A DNA stretch of 64,000 nucleotides from Desmodus rotundus (taxonomy: Eukaryota; Chordata; Mammalia; Chiroptera; Phyllostomidae), in contig NC_071396.1 in NCBI RefSeq assembly GCF_022682495.2, positions 58,979,159 through 59,043,158 of the forward strand. The letters are read 5' to 3'. A program made the position numbers and the translations under genes. Within the stretch, counting starts at the first letter, position 1. The number at the start of each line of letters is the position of its first letter. Below the pieces are notes generated by a model. The model made no database searches. It was not told where the DNA came from and saw only the letters and a list, made by a program, of their open reading frames with translations. Positions 22,978 through 34,549 of this stretch are shown in pieces.

Positions 22978-23818
22978 TTAGATAAATGCCTTTAACATTT
23001 CATATAATAAGGGCTTGGTGATGATGAACTCCTTTAACTTGACCTTATCTGAGAAGCACTTTATCTTCCCTTCCATTCTAAATGATAGCTTTGCTGGATA
23101 CAGTAATCTTGGATTTAGGTCCTTGCCTTTCATGACTTGGAATACTTCTTGCCAGCCCCTTCTTGCCTGTAAGGTCTCTTTTGAGAAATCAGCTGACATT
23201 CTTATGGGAACCCCTTTGTAGGTAACTGTGTCCTTTTCTCTTGCTGCTTCTAAGATTCTCTCCTTCTGCTTAATCTTGGGGAATGTAATTATGATGTGCC
23301 TTGGTGTGTTCCTCCTTGGGTCCAGCTTCTTTGGGACTCTCTGAGCTTCCTGGACTTCCTGGAATTCTATTTCCTTTGCCAGATTAGGGAAGTTATCCTT
23401 CATTATTTGTTCAAATAAGTTTTCAATTTTTTGTTCTTCCTCTTCTCCTTCTGGTACCCCTATAATTTGGATGTTGGAATGTTTCAAAATGTCCTGGAAG
23501 TTCCTAAGCCTCTCCTCATTTTTCCGAATTCTTGTTTCTTCATTCTTTTCTGGTTGGATGTTTCTTTCTTCCTTCTGGTCCACACCGTTTATTTTAGTCC
23601 CAGTTTCCTTCGCATCACTGTTGGTTCCCTGTACATTTTCCTTTGTTTCTCTTAGCATAGCCTTCATTTTTTTCATCTAATTTGCTTCCAAATTCAACCA
23701 ATTCCGTGAGTGTCTTAATAACCTGTGTTTTGAACTGTGCATCCGATAGGTTGGCTATCTCTTCCTCGCTTAGTTGTATTTTTTCTGGAACTTTGAAGTG
23801 TTCTGTCATGTGGGCCAT
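22978..23818 (-). pseudogene. HAL1 ORF1p with one frameshift
   Basis: Start ATG at 23816-23818 (MAHMTEHF). The N-terminal 45 codons run to a seven-A run (T-run on +) near 23670, where one extra A shifts the frame. The remaining 230 codons, 22978-23676, are open to the end. Domains are as in the 20072-20911 copy: acidic N-terminal helix, short charged segment, RNA-recognition fold (NIQIIGVPEGEEEEQ), and C-terminal domain (YKGVPIRMSADFS, ETLQARR). Only one lesion separates this copy from a full reading frame, which suggests fairly recent insertion. Confidence 0.88.
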
Positions 23819-24532
23819 TTTTTTTTGTCTTGGTGTGCCTGTTATGTAAAGGGGCGGAGCCTTAGGTGTTCACTGAGGCAGGGTAACGCTGGTTGCTGGG
23901 CTGTGACTCTGTATGTGGGGGAGGGGCCATGAGGGAGTAATGGCGCTTGCTCCACTCTCTGCTGGATTTCAGTCACTCCCTCTCCTACCCACAATCAAAT
24001 TGGGCCCCTCTGGTGCTGCTTCCCGAGTGGGTGGGCTTGTGCATGCTCTAGGCCCCTGTGGGTCTCTGCAACAAACTCTTTTGTGAGGCTGGGAGTGTCT
24101 CCTGTTGCTGCCTCAAGCCCCACGAGTGTTTTCAATCAGAGGTTTGAGGCTTTATTTCCCTGTGGGGGAGCCCTGGCTTGCGTGGTCTGCTTTTGCTCCC
24201 CTGCCATTCCTCCTGGTTTATATATGAGGGAATGTGGGGCCACAGGGTCTGCAGCCCCCACCTTTTGGGGTCTTCCAGCTGCAGCCTGGCCTGCCCCATT
24301 ACACAATCTGCCACCTCCCTGGATCCTCCAGCCGCCACCATGCTGCGAGTCCTCTCTGCCCCAGCTGCCTTCTCTGCCCCTCCTACCAGTCTGGATGAAT
24401 GTTTCTTCTTTATCTCCTTGGTTGTCAGACTTCCATACAGTTTGATTTTCTGTCAGTTCTGGGGTTTTTTTGGTTTTAAATTGTTGTTGTCCTTTTTTTG
24501 GTTTTGCGAGGAGGCACAGTGTGTCTACCTAC

Positions 24533-24543
24533 GCCTCCATCTT
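24533..24543 (-). promoter_or_regulatory. YY1-like HAL1 start motif
   Basis: Minus strand reads AAGATGGAGGC at the 5' edge of HAL1-2, matching the L1 start motif in the same place. The HAL1-3 edge (61441-61451) carries it too; the HAL1-4 copy (60267-60277) has one change. Confidence 0.5.
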
Positions 24544-24570
24544 GGCTGGTACCTAATTTTTATTTTTTAA

Positions 24571-24766
24571 AAGACTTTATTTATTTATTTTAAGAGAGAG
24601 GGGAAGGGAGTGAGAACGAGAGAGAGAAACATCAATGTGTGGTCACCTTTAATCCACCTCTACTGGGGGCCTGGCCTGCAACCCAGGCATGTGCCCTGAC
24701 AGGGAATCAAACTGGCAACCCTTTGGTTCACAGTCCTCAATCCACTGAGCCACAACAGCCAGGGCT
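24571..24766 (-). mobile_element. Ves-type SINE
   Basis: On the minus strand: tRNA-like head with B box, ATGTGCCCTGACAGGGAATC region, then the GATGTTTCTCTCTC tail and ATAAATAAAGTC. The head sequence (GGCTGTTGTGGCTCAGTGGA) is typical of bat Ves elements. Confidence 0.9.
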
Positions 24767-24814
24767 GCTTATCACTTTTTAAAAACACGTGCTTTCTGCA
24801 GTTCTCAAGATAAC

Positions 24815-24930
24815 ATGGTGGGAGTAGATACCAACATGCCTATTTTACAGACAAGGAAGACTGAGGCCCAGAGAGCCTAAGGAGCTGGCACAAGAACACC
24901 CAGCTTTGTCAGACTCAACCTGAGAACTCT
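24815..24930 (-). mobile_element. MIR SINE fragment
   Basis: Reverse MIR pattern: CTATTTTACAGACAAGGAAG followed by ACTGAGGCCCAGAGAGCCTA. Confidence 0.75.
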
Positions 24931-25559
24931 CCCCTGGTGAAGGACCAGAGGGCTCTAGGCTCCAGTCTCTCTACCCCCTTATTTCTTGGGACCATAGAAG
25001 CACTGAGTAGCCACCCTCATTTGCTGTGCCCTTGATGATTCCATACTTGATAAGTCTTCCCTGCAGTTTGGGTAAAAGGTGGTGTACTGTATCTGTTAGG
25101 GTCTGTGAAAAGCAGATGCCAAGATCATGGAGCTAGAATTGTAAGGGATTTTTTTTTGCAGGGAATGCCTGTGAAAAATAAAGGAGAGAAGCAACAGGAG
25201 CGGGTGGGGAGAACATCAGACCTCAGTGCAGGTCTGAGCCTTCTAAAAAGAGTGAAGTAAAGAGGCTTAGATAAGAAGAGCCTTAGCCTACAGTGTAGCT
25301 CTGAGAAAGCCCTACCAACGCAGTGGGGAATTCCAGGTAAGTTGTCCATAGAGGTACCCTGCATTGAGAAGGCATGGCCAGGGTCTGGTTCTGCTACCAT
25401 ACTCAGTTTTTGACTAGTGAAGAGTGTAACCTTGCCTTCTAGCTGTGGTGGGCTTTGAGGCACAGTGGCTGGAGGCTTGTGGTTAACTGCTGCCTTCTGG
25501 GCAGGTTTCCTCTGGAAGAGAGAGCTGCGCAGTACAGTTCCATGGTTGGGACATTATTA
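24931..25559. other. Non-repeat sequence, no gene seen
   Basis: No recognised repeat or coding exon; the minus frame at 25125-25463 has no family resemblance. Confidence 0.4.
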
Positions 25560-25745
25560 CAGAAAGTGCACAGGATCTGGAGCCAGACATACCTGCCACT
25601 TCCTAGCTAGGTGATCTCAGGCAAGTCTCTGGGTCTCCATGGCCTCATCTATAAATTTTCTGATAGTTGTCTTGAAGGTTCAAGGTCTTGGGGGTAAAGC
25701 ATCTGGTAGAAACTTGGCAGTAGACACTCTATAAAGATGGCTACT
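25560..25745 (+). mobile_element. MIR SINE
   Basis: GGATCTGGAGCCAGACATAC, then CTAGGTGATCTCAGGCAAGT and CCTCATCTATAAATTTTC: near full-length MIR. Confidence 0.8.
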
Positions 25746-26554
25746 TTAAGATAATTTTTCTTTATTTGAAGAGTTGGTATATCTCCCACCCTTCCCTCTA
25801 CAGGGGCTGATAACACTCCATATATGACCCTGTATGGGGAACTGTCCTACCGTCCTATGCTTGGGAAATGTGGCTCAGCCCAAACTCGGGAAAGCCAGTG
25901 GGGAGCGAGGTTGGTGGGCAGGACCCATGTTCATGGATAGATTTTCCTGTGGGGAGTCAGGCCTGCATTGTACATAGGCTGCTATGAGACTTACTTTTGC
26001 TAAAACTCCCTCACCCTGAATTGAGGCAGCAAATGTTTATTGAGTATCTTTGACTTCCTAAAGTCTGTGCTAAACCTCCCAAGTATGGAGTGTAACAAGT
26101 TCAACCACTTTCCCCCTTGAGCTGTAACATCCTTTTCTTTGAAGTAATTAGTAGTATTCTGTCCTTTGTTGTCCGTAAAAGGCAATCACCTACAGTGAAC
26201 CTGTGCATAGTAAATGAGGATCATCCTCAATGTAATTGGTCCAGAAAAGAATAAAAGCTTGTCAAGGCAAGGGTTGGGGCATTCTCCTCTTGAGAGAATG
26301 GCTGTGCCATCCCTTTTCCTCCACAGGACTGGGTAGTCTGTGTGTATTTGTCTATTGCAGCCACAACATGGATCCCAAGGGCCAGGATCCGCATCAACCC
26401 TGTACTTCTGTTTCCTTATCTGGGAAAGCAATCAATAATAGTATTTTCTTCACTGGAACCCTAGTAGATTAGAATGAAATGATGTATGCTGAGCACTCAG
26501 CACTGACAACATGTAACCAATGGTGTTTCTTCTCCTTCTGTCTCTTATTTATGT
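25746..26554. other. Non-repeat sequence, no gene seen
   Basis: Nothing beyond ordinary sequence. Confidence 0.4.
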
Positions 26555-26735
26555 CTTTTAGCATTTGGTTGCTTACCATGACCAGGCACTAGCTCATTAT
26601 CCTCACAACATTTGCATATGAAGAGACTGAACACAGAGAGGTCAGATGACTTTCCCAAAGTTGTCAGCTAGAAGATGGCAGAACTTGGATTTGATCCTAA
26701 CCTGTCAGGTTCTTAGCACTATCCAAACCAACCTA
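26555..26735 (-). mobile_element. MIR SINE
   Basis: Reverse MIR: GAAGAGACTGAACACAGAGA, then CTTTCCCAAAGTTGTCAGCT and GGCAGAACTTGGATTTGATC. Confidence 0.8.
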
Positions 26736-27484
26736 GTATCCAATGCTGTTAATATTGTTGCTGCATGGGCTTCAAAGGGATGAGACATTCAACTAAGATG
26801 GGCATAGCATTCTGGTTGAGGCATAGAATGTGCACAGGCTCAGAGGAAGGGAGCCACAGGCTTTCTCTCAGGCCCTGCAAGATATACCCAGAACTTCAGG
26901 TTTGCCCTGGAGCTCTGGCACCCAACAGACAGCAAAGGCTAGGGCTAGGAGCCCTGAGGGTCCAGGACTTGGGACATGATCCTGAGGTCAATGGACAGCC
27001 ATATAAGGATCACAGGGTAGCAGACTGGGGAAGTGAGCTTGGGACAGGTGACAGAAGTTCTGCGGAGTTGAGCTCCAGGTCAGGAAGGGTCAGAAAGGGT
27101 CCAACAGTAGGGGGTGCGAATGAAACTAGTGAAGTACTCTCCACACCCACCCCCCAACTCATCAGGGTTACTGCATAGAGAGGAGAAAAAGTTGGGTAGC
27201 TAGAGCCAGGAGCTCTGTGAGCCTGGAAGACAGGACAGGTGGCTGCCTCCTTTCCCCAGGAAGAAACCCTCATAACCACACCTGAGCTAGCCTCTTCATC
27301 CATGCTGAGTCAGACCACACTCAGAGTGAAATCCAGGTTCAGACACTCAGTTGGAGGTGGAGATGTTACAGGGTGAGATGTGGCAATTCTTCATGTGCAT
27401 GTGTGAGTTACAGTAACAGCTTGGCCAACAGCTAGTTGGTGTGATCTGGTATAGGTCTTTCCCCTGACAGGCCCCACAGTTTCC
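26736..27484. other. Non-repeat sequence, no gene seen
   Basis: A 137-residue + frame at 26765-27178 has no recognisable domain or splice context. Confidence 0.4.
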
Positions 27485-28210
27485 TCATCACTAAAATTTC
27501 AATATATATTTATGGAGTGTCTGTGGACTAGACACTGTATTAGGTGTTGGGGTGATTAAGTCAGATAGAAATCCCTGTTCTAGTGGAGAAGCCAAATAAT
27601 AAATAAGATAGTAAAATATATAATAAGTTAGAAGGTGATAAATACTAAGAAGGAAATATAAAGCAGAGGGAGGATAAGAAGTATCAGGGATGCTGGCATT
27701 TCTGAGAGAGAAACTAGGACAGGTGTCACTAAGGAGATGACACTTGAGCAAACACTTCAAGTAGTGAATGAGTCAGTCCTGGATATCTGAGGGGAAAGCA
27801 TTCCAGGTAGAGGCACCTCATGTGCAAAGGTTCTGAGGAAGAAATGTGCCTGACATCTTCGGGAATAGCAAGAAGACCACTGTGACTGGAGCAGAGTGAG
27901 TGAGGGGGAGAGGAGTAGGAGATGAAGACAGAGAAGTAGGTAGGTGATGAAGGTCAGGTCACCCATGGCCTTTTAAGTCATCAGAAGATCATGGCTTTTA
28001 TTCAGATTGGCGTGGATGTTGTTATGGTTTTGAGTAGAGGACTGGTGTGCTCTAACTACATTTTAAAAGGATCATTGAGGCTACTGTGTGGAGAGTTGAC
28101 TGTAGAGTGATCAAGGGCAGAATTGGGGAAGGAGACAGGAAGTTGTTACAATAGTGCGAGTGAGAGAAGATGAGGGCTTGGTCCATGATGGTGGCAGGGG
28201 AGTGGGAAGA
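27485..28210 (+). repeat. Old mammalian repeat, family unassigned
   Basis: Carries phrases common to an old genome-wide mammalian repeat: GCATTCCAGGTAGAGGC, GTGCAAAGGTTCTGAGGAAG, GACTGGAGCAGAGTGAGTGA and TTAAAAGGATCATTGAGGCT. Related to 17060-17345. I cannot name the family with confidence. Confidence 0.5.
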
Positions 28211-28259
28211 AGGGACCAATTTCTGGAATCAATTGAACCATTAAGCTTGAAGATCTAGT

Positions 28260-28530
28260 TCCTTATTTAGCCTTGATCACTTTCTTCCTGTTTGAGGCTA
28301 TAAAATTTTCCTGTGTTGTTGAACTGGAATTTACATGATTACTTTTGCTCATTCATTCATTCCCTCTGCTTTATCTGTTTATTCTATCTTAAGCTATGTT
28401 GCTGATTGAAATTACTTGTCCACCTCTCCTGCTAAAATGTAAATTTCAAGAAGATTTGGCCTCCATCAAAATTGTTCACAAGTGTGTCTCCAGACCCTGG
28501 ATTCAATCCCTGTTTGTTGAATAATTGCAT
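28260..28530 (+). mobile_element. L2 LINE 3' end, likely
   Basis: Ends with CCTGTTTGTTGAATAATTGC after a TAAAATGTAAATTTCAAGAA block, the pattern of L2 3' ends. Confidence 0.6.
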
Positions 28531-29029
28531 ATATATGCCAACAGCCTACTTTTTCTCCTGTGGAGATATGAGGTGGCCCCTACCCTCCAGGTGTTCTCAC
28601 TTGCCTAGGGAACTGGATGTGGATTGGCCATGGTGTCAGAGTTGGGGAAAAGAATAAGGAACATGGGCCAAGAGTGGGAGGGGAGGGAACAAGCACATAC
28701 TTTCATTTTTTGGAGCTATGCCAGGAGTCCCTCCAATGTTGCAAAGTCAGAAGAGGCACGGGAATGAAGTGGCAGACTGTCAGTTCACAGAGTCATGGGT
28801 ACGAGACATGCTGGGAGCTCTGGCCCTGTCCAGAGGCCCTTTAAATTACATTTTCATAATAGCACAAACAGGCCTGCACACATGTCTGTGACTGAGCAGG
28901 GTTTTTGGGTCCCTATGTTGTGCTACTGGCCTAGGCATCTGTTGCTTTTTTGGCATAGAGAGCAACCCTGGGCTGGCACATGGCATACCTTCACTCATTA
29001 GACTCATGACCAACTCTGTATGATCAATA
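28531..29029. other. Non-repeat sequence, no gene seen
   Basis: No recognised family; overlapping short frames only. Confidence 0.4.
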
Positions 29030-29170
29030 TTAGTGATCACATGGCTAGATGCAGAATTAGAGGCACAAGTTCAACAGCTCAACAAGCTTGCCTGGCAAGG
29101 GAGGAGTCTAGCTGAGATTCAAACTGATGGCTACCTGAATTCAGAAACAATGCTCCATCCACTTACAGTG
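29030..29170 (-). mobile_element. Diverged MIR-like fragment
   Basis: CACATGGCTAGATGCAGAAT and AGCTGAGATTCAAACTGATG resemble the reverse MIR body. Confidence 0.4.
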
Positions 29171-29584
29171 GCTTTCCTTCAAGCTGCCTTTTTTCACAGA
29201 GATACTGTGGAGGCATATCCATCTGAAAGCTTCCCTGCCTGCCCTGATTGGCACTTTCCCCAGCTCTGGCCCTTGGATGGCAGTCTTGGATACTAGCACT
29301 TAGCTCCTGAGCCTTACAGCTCAGCTGCCATCAATGACTGCTCAGTGGGACTGTGCCCACTGTCCTAGTTACTGAGAGACAGATCTCCAGCATCAGAGGA
29401 GGTCTCTGCAAGCCCCCTTGTCCAGGACAAGGCCCCCTGGCAGGCAGCACTTACAAATACAGTGGCCCTGCAAGGCCTCCAGCACCCCAGATGGCATGAA
29501 TGCTGATATGTGGAAGGAATGTAAGGCTTTTGTTCCCTGAATCAAGCAACTGCTGCATAGAAGCCACAGGAACCTGTGGGCATT
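29171..29584. other. Non-repeat sequence, no gene seen
   Basis: Ordinary composition; no feature supported. Confidence 0.4.
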
Positions 29585-29637
29585 AGTTAGCTTTGGCTCT
29601 TCTACGTAGGCTTGGGTAAGCTTCAGTAAGTCAATTA
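29585..29637 (+). mobile_element. MIR fragment split by L1
   Basis: GCTTGGGTAAGCTTCAGTAA fits the MIR core; the continuation CTCTCTGAGGCTCAGTATCT follows the L1 at 29910. Confidence 0.5.
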
Positions 29638-29907
29638 AGGGGGGCTGGGTGAAAAAGGTGAAGGGATTAAGCCAAAAAAATCACCCCTCATAGACACAGA
29701 CAACAGTTTGCACTACCAGAGGGAAATAGGGGCCAGGGGAGGCAAGAGAGGGTAAAGGGGGGATAAATGGTAATGGAAGGAGACTCGACTTAGGGTGGCA
29801 AACACACGATACAATATGCAGATAATGTATTATAGAATTGTACATCTGAAACATACATAATTTATTAACCAAAGTAACCTCAATAAATTCAATTAAAAAG
29901 AAAAAAA
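29638..29907 (+). mobile_element. L1 3' end, old Laurasiatherian type
   Basis: Ends with AGAATTGTACATCTGAAACA, then CAATAAATTCAATTAAAAAG and an A-run. The same 3' end type is seen in reverse at 53955. Only about 270 bp was inserted. Confidence 0.8.
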
Positions 29908-31959
29908 AAACTCTCTGAGGCTCAGTATCTTCATCTCTGAAATGAGGAAGGGGTTTGGCTACTCAAGCTCTGAGATGAGCTTCCAGCTCTGACCTTCTGG
30001 TGCCCTCCTTGCACTCACACTATGCTCATTGGTCCTCTTGGATATATATTTATTCTTTTTGCTACCACATCATAGTGAAATTAGCAACATTTGGCAATTA
30101 ATGCATTTTGTCCCCAAGACTAAATTCTAAAACAAAGTTCTGAGTATTTGACTTTCATTTTAAATAGGTTGTTGTCAGGAGGAATTACATGGCTCCTAAA
30201 GAAACACACAGACGTTATAATTAAAGAGATGCCAATCTTGACAAGTAGTAGGAGAAGGTATGTGACAATGAGAATAGAGAGGGGAGAAGGGAGCTCAAGG
30301 CCTGGTGGGATGAGAGGATAGGCCAGCTGATGTGTTCCTATCAGGATGGAGCAGAGGACCACTGATAATAGCAATGGTAATAGAGACCAAGGTTGGACAC
30401 CTTACAGTTTGCAAAGGCACTTTCACTTCTCTCAGGATCCCATGATGTTCTAGAAAGGCAGGTAGAAAGTCAGATAGTAATCTGTGGTACATTCTGCAGG
30501 TGATAAAACAGACCAGGAGTCAGAGCCCTTATTTGGTCCACTGATAGTCTAAACTACAGACTGCTAATGTCCTCTGGCTCAGCCTGAGCCCCACCCCCAG
30601 CCCAGCTTGAGCCTAACCACTTATCCAGGGTGAGCCCATTTAAGCTGCAGCCAAATCTATTCCCCTGGATCTAAAGTGGATGGACTGTGAGAGTGTGGGT
30701 GAACTGAAGCAAACCCCTCTCCTGTGGCAGCAGTTCTCAGAACTCTTGGAAATGAGCTTTAGGGGAGGAGGGCCCTGCAGGGTGGTAGTCTGGGAGAACC
30801 CTGGGCCATTCAAAATCAACTCAGTGAGTGGGGGGCATAGAAGAGCTCATGGAATCACTTTCTTGAGAGGATGTTGAGCATCTGGGTGCATACAGAGTGC
30901 TGGATGGGGGTGGCCTACTTCATACTACATGCTCCCCTACTGACATGCTCCTCTTGCCATGGTGGTTCTGGGTGGACCTGCTGTCTTTGTGGCAGGTTCC
31001 TGAGGAGTTGATTGTTTGAAAAGCTTAGACTGGACCCCCTGTGTGACCTTGGCAGGTTTCATTGCCTGTACCTCCTGGGTCTCTGGATGATATGTGAGAT
31101 CACATGGATCTCAGGCCCCGTAGGAGCTCAGAAAAGGTGAGTTTACTTCCTTTTGAATCTTGCCTCTTCCTTCAATCTGGTCTGCTCTCCCTTCCTCCAC
31201 CCCATTGTGGACTCCCTTTCTGACAGGCACCTCATAAGTGGAATCTCTGTAAATAATGCCAACCAGTTAAGAGTTACAACAAGGTAGCTCATTAAGGATA
31301 CTCTGCTTATCTCACTTCCCAAGTAGTGTTTCTGCCAATGCAACTACCAGGACTATCTGTGACAGGGTGCATGTCGCTGAGGCCCAGGCAGTACTGATCA
31401 TCCCAGAGGAGCTGTATTGGAAGCTCCAGGACTTGAGAAGACAGTGCACTTCCGTGACCCACTGCAGCTTAGAAACCAGCATGGTTAGCCTCTAGGACCA
31501 TGCAGGGATCAGCACCAGCTCTGAGGGAGTGCCAGCTGCTCCAGCCACCAGCAGTGGACCTAGGTTTTTTGGGGGGCTGGAGAGTCTGTCCCCCTACCCT
31601 GACCCTTCTATGGTCCATTTCTCCTACAGCATTCTTGGCTCCAGATTGTCCCATCAAAATTAATCTATCCTGTATCCCTTCTCAGTTTTCCTTATCCTTC
31701 ACAGTCTTTCTTCTGAGTCATCTCTTTCATTAGTGACCTCAAACTTTTCCACAGCAGCTTCTGAGAACAATACTCTTCTCCTTGAGTTCTAATGTCATTG
31801 GTGACAACAACAGAGGGAATTTCAGGCTAGAGAGGAGAAGAACATGCCAGAAGAGACTTTGGGATTGCAGGGATGTAGAAATCCCTAGGGCAGGTCTATC
31901 AGTTTGCCAGTTTTATCTACTTATTTCTTACACTTGAAGAAACAGGCTCAGAGACATAT
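29908..31959. other. Mostly non-repeat, MIR remnants
   Basis: 29908-29965 completes the split MIR. Diverged reverse MIR traces lie near 30365-30540 and 31900-31955. No coding exon can be supported in the rest. Confidence 0.4.
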
Positions 31960-32239
31960 TGTTTTCTTTTTAAAATTTTATTGTTGTTCAAGTACAGTTG
32001 TCTGAATTTCCACCCCACCACTCCCCACCCACCCCAGCCATCCCCACATCCTTCACCTGGTTCCACTCCCCCCCCCTTGGATTTGTCCATGTGTCCTTTA
32101 TAGTTGTTCCTGAAAACTCTTTCCCCTTTCCCCATTCCCCCCACCCCCCTCGGGTTACTGTCAGATTGTTCCTAATTTCAATGTATCTGGTTATATTTTG
32201 CTTGCTTGTTTGTTTTGTTGATTAGGTTCCACTTAAAGG

Positions 32240-34285
32240 TGAGACCATATGGTATTTGTTTTTCACCACCTGGCTTGTTTCACTTAGCATACTGCTCTTC
32301 AGTTCCTTCCACACTGTTGCAAAAAGTAGGAGCTTGTTCTTTCTTTCTGCTGTGTAGTATTCCATTGTAAATGTACCATAGTTTTTTGATCCACTCATTT
32401 ACCGATGGACACTTAGGTTGCTTCCAGTACTTGGCTATTGTAAATTGTGTTGCTATAAACATTGGGGTGCACAGGTTCTTTTGGATGGGTGTTACAGGGT
32501 TCTTAGGATACAATCCCAGCAGTGACATTGCTGGATCAAAAAGCAGTTCCATTTTTAGTTTTCTGAGGAAATTCCATACTCTTTTTCCACAGTGGCTGCA
32601 CCAGTCTGCATTCCCACCAACAGTGCAGTAGGGTCCCTTTTCTCCACATCCTCTCCAACACTTATTTGTTGATTTATTCATGATGGCCATTCTTACGATG
32701 TAAAGTGGTATCTCATTGTGATTTTAATTTGCATCTCTCTGATGGCTAGTGATGCTGAGCATCTTTTCATACATCTCTGGGCCCTCTGTATGTCCTCCTT
32801 GAAGTGTCTGCTCAAGTCTTTTGCCCATTTTTTAATAAGGTTGTTTGTCTTCCTAGAGTGGAGTCATGTAGTTCTTTATATATTTTGGAGATCAAATCCT
32901 TGTCCAAGTTATAATTGGCAAACATGTTTTCCCATATGCTTGGTTCTCATTTCATTTTAATAGTTTTCTTTTTTTTTTCTTTTTTGTTTGCTTTTTTCTT
33001 TTGTTGATTATGTTCCAGTTAAAGGTGAGATCATATGGTATTTGTCCCTCACCGCCTGACTTATTTCACTTCGCATAATGCTGTCCAGTTTCATCCATGC
33101 TGTTGCAAAGGGTAGAAGCTTCTTCTTTCTCCCTGCTGCGTAGAATTCCATTGTGTAAATATACCATAGTTTTTGGATCCACTCGTTTGCTGATGGGCAC
33201 TTCGGTTGCTTCCAGTACTTGGCTATTGTAAATTGTGCTGCTATGAACATTGGGGTAATAGTGTTTTCTTTAACTGTGCAGAAGGTTTTTATTTTAATGA
33301 GATCCCATTTGGTTATTATTTTCTTTATGTCCCTTGCTCTAGGGGACATATCAACAAAAATATTGCTGCATGGAATACCTGAGATTTTCCTGCCCATCTT
33401 CTCCTTTAGGACTTTTATGGTATGACAACTTATATTTAAGTCTTTTATCCACCTTGAATTTATTTTTGTGTATGGTGTAAGTTGGTAATTGAGTTTCATT
33501 TTTTTTTTGCATGTGGCTGTCCAGATCTCCAACACCATTTGTTGAAAGGCTATTTTCACTCTATTTTATGCTTCTACCCATTTTGTCAAGTATTAATTGA
33601 CTATAGAGACTTGGGTTTATCTCTGGGCTCTCTATTCTGTTCCTTTGCTCTATGTATCTGTTCTTACGCCAGTACAAGACTGTTTTGATTACAGTGGCCT
33701 TGTACTACAGTTTGATATCAAGTATAGTGATCCCTCTTACTTTGTTTTTCTTTATCAAAATTGCTGTGGCTATTTAGGGTCATTTACAGTTTCATATAAA
33801 TTTTTGAAATGTTTGTTCCATATCTGTGAATTATGTCATTGGTACTTTAATCGGAATTGCATTGAATCTATAAATCGTTTGGGTAGTATGGGCATTTTGA
33901 TGATGTTAATTCTTCCAATTGATGAACGTGGTACGTGCTTCCATTTGTTTGTGTCTTCCTTAATTTCTTTCTTCAGGGTTGTATAGTTTTCCAAGTACAG
34001 GTCTTTTACTTCCTTGGTTAGGATTTTCCTGGGTACATTATTTTTCTTGTTGCTATATCAGATGGGATTTTTTCCCTGATTTCTGTTTCTGATATTTCAT
34101 TGTTGGAGTACAAAAATGCCTTTGATTTCTGAGTATTGACTTTGTATACAGCTGTTTTGCCAAATTCATTTATTAGGTCGAGTAGTTTTTTGGAGGAGTC
34201 TATAGGATTTTCCATGTACACAATCCAGTCTACTGCAAACAGTGACAGTTTCATTTCCTCCTTTCCAATTTGATGCCTTTTACTT
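32240..34285 (-). pseudogene. L1 ORF2p pseudogene with FAVDW
   Basis: C-terminal third and part of the reverse transcriptase of ORF2. The active-site box reads FAVDW (34225-34239 on +), with the same altered bases as L1-c at 4402-4416. Around it the copy reads [12 protein letters not shown] and TAVYKVNTQ, which match L1-f rather than L1-c. Frameshifts, an inserted L1 fragment and the missing 5' half make it inactive. Confidence 0.88.
32964..33255 (-). mobile_element. Nested L1 fragment lacking 3' UTR
   Basis: About 290 bp inserted in L1-e. It carries the last codons of ORF2 and only the first bases after the stop, then an impure A-tail (T-rich on +). TAATAG with TTTTCTT flanks both sides (32958 and 33256), a likely target-site duplication, and L1-e resumes exactly where it left off. 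The copied RNA therefore ended early, or priming took place on an internal A-rich stretch. Confidence 0.8.
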
Positions 34286-34549
34286 CTTTTTCTTATTTTT
34301 TTTAATTTTTATTGTTATTCAATTACAGTTGTATGCCTTTTCTCCCCATCACTCCAACCCACCCCAGCTGAACCCACCTCCCTCCCGCACCTCCACCCTC
34401 CCCCTTGGTTTTGTCCAAGTGTCCTTTATAGTAGTTCATGTAATCCCCTCTTCCCACTGTCTCCCCCCCCCGCCCCCGGCCAGCTATTGTTAGATTGTTC
34501 TTAACTTCAATGTCTCTGGTTATATTTTGTTTACTTTTTTCTTTCCTGA

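Larger units (their letters stand above)
22569..24549 (-). mobile_element. HAL1, full-length (HAL1-2)
   Basis: Complete minus-strand HAL1: T-run, 3' UTR, ORF1, then about 730 bp of 5' UTR ending in a CCAAGATGGAGGCG start. It is flanked by TACCT-AATTTTTATTT-type repeats at 22551 and 24550, likely the target-site duplication with a two-base difference. About 1.98 kb in all. It has no ORF2 and would have needed L1 enzyme in trans. It is closely similar to HAL1-1 through ORF1 and the 3' UTR. Confidence 0.9.
31960..34285 (-). mobile_element. LINE-1, 5'-truncated, older (L1-e)
   Basis: Minus-strand L1 3' UTR and part of ORF2, more diverged than its neighbour at 34286. It is interrupted at 32964-33255 by a small L1 piece and stops abruptly at 34285, where the next L1 begins. 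Confidence 0.88.

Noticed and set aside
26765..27178. 137-residue + frame as a host gene
   Set aside because: No family resemblance and no supporting splice or promoter signals.
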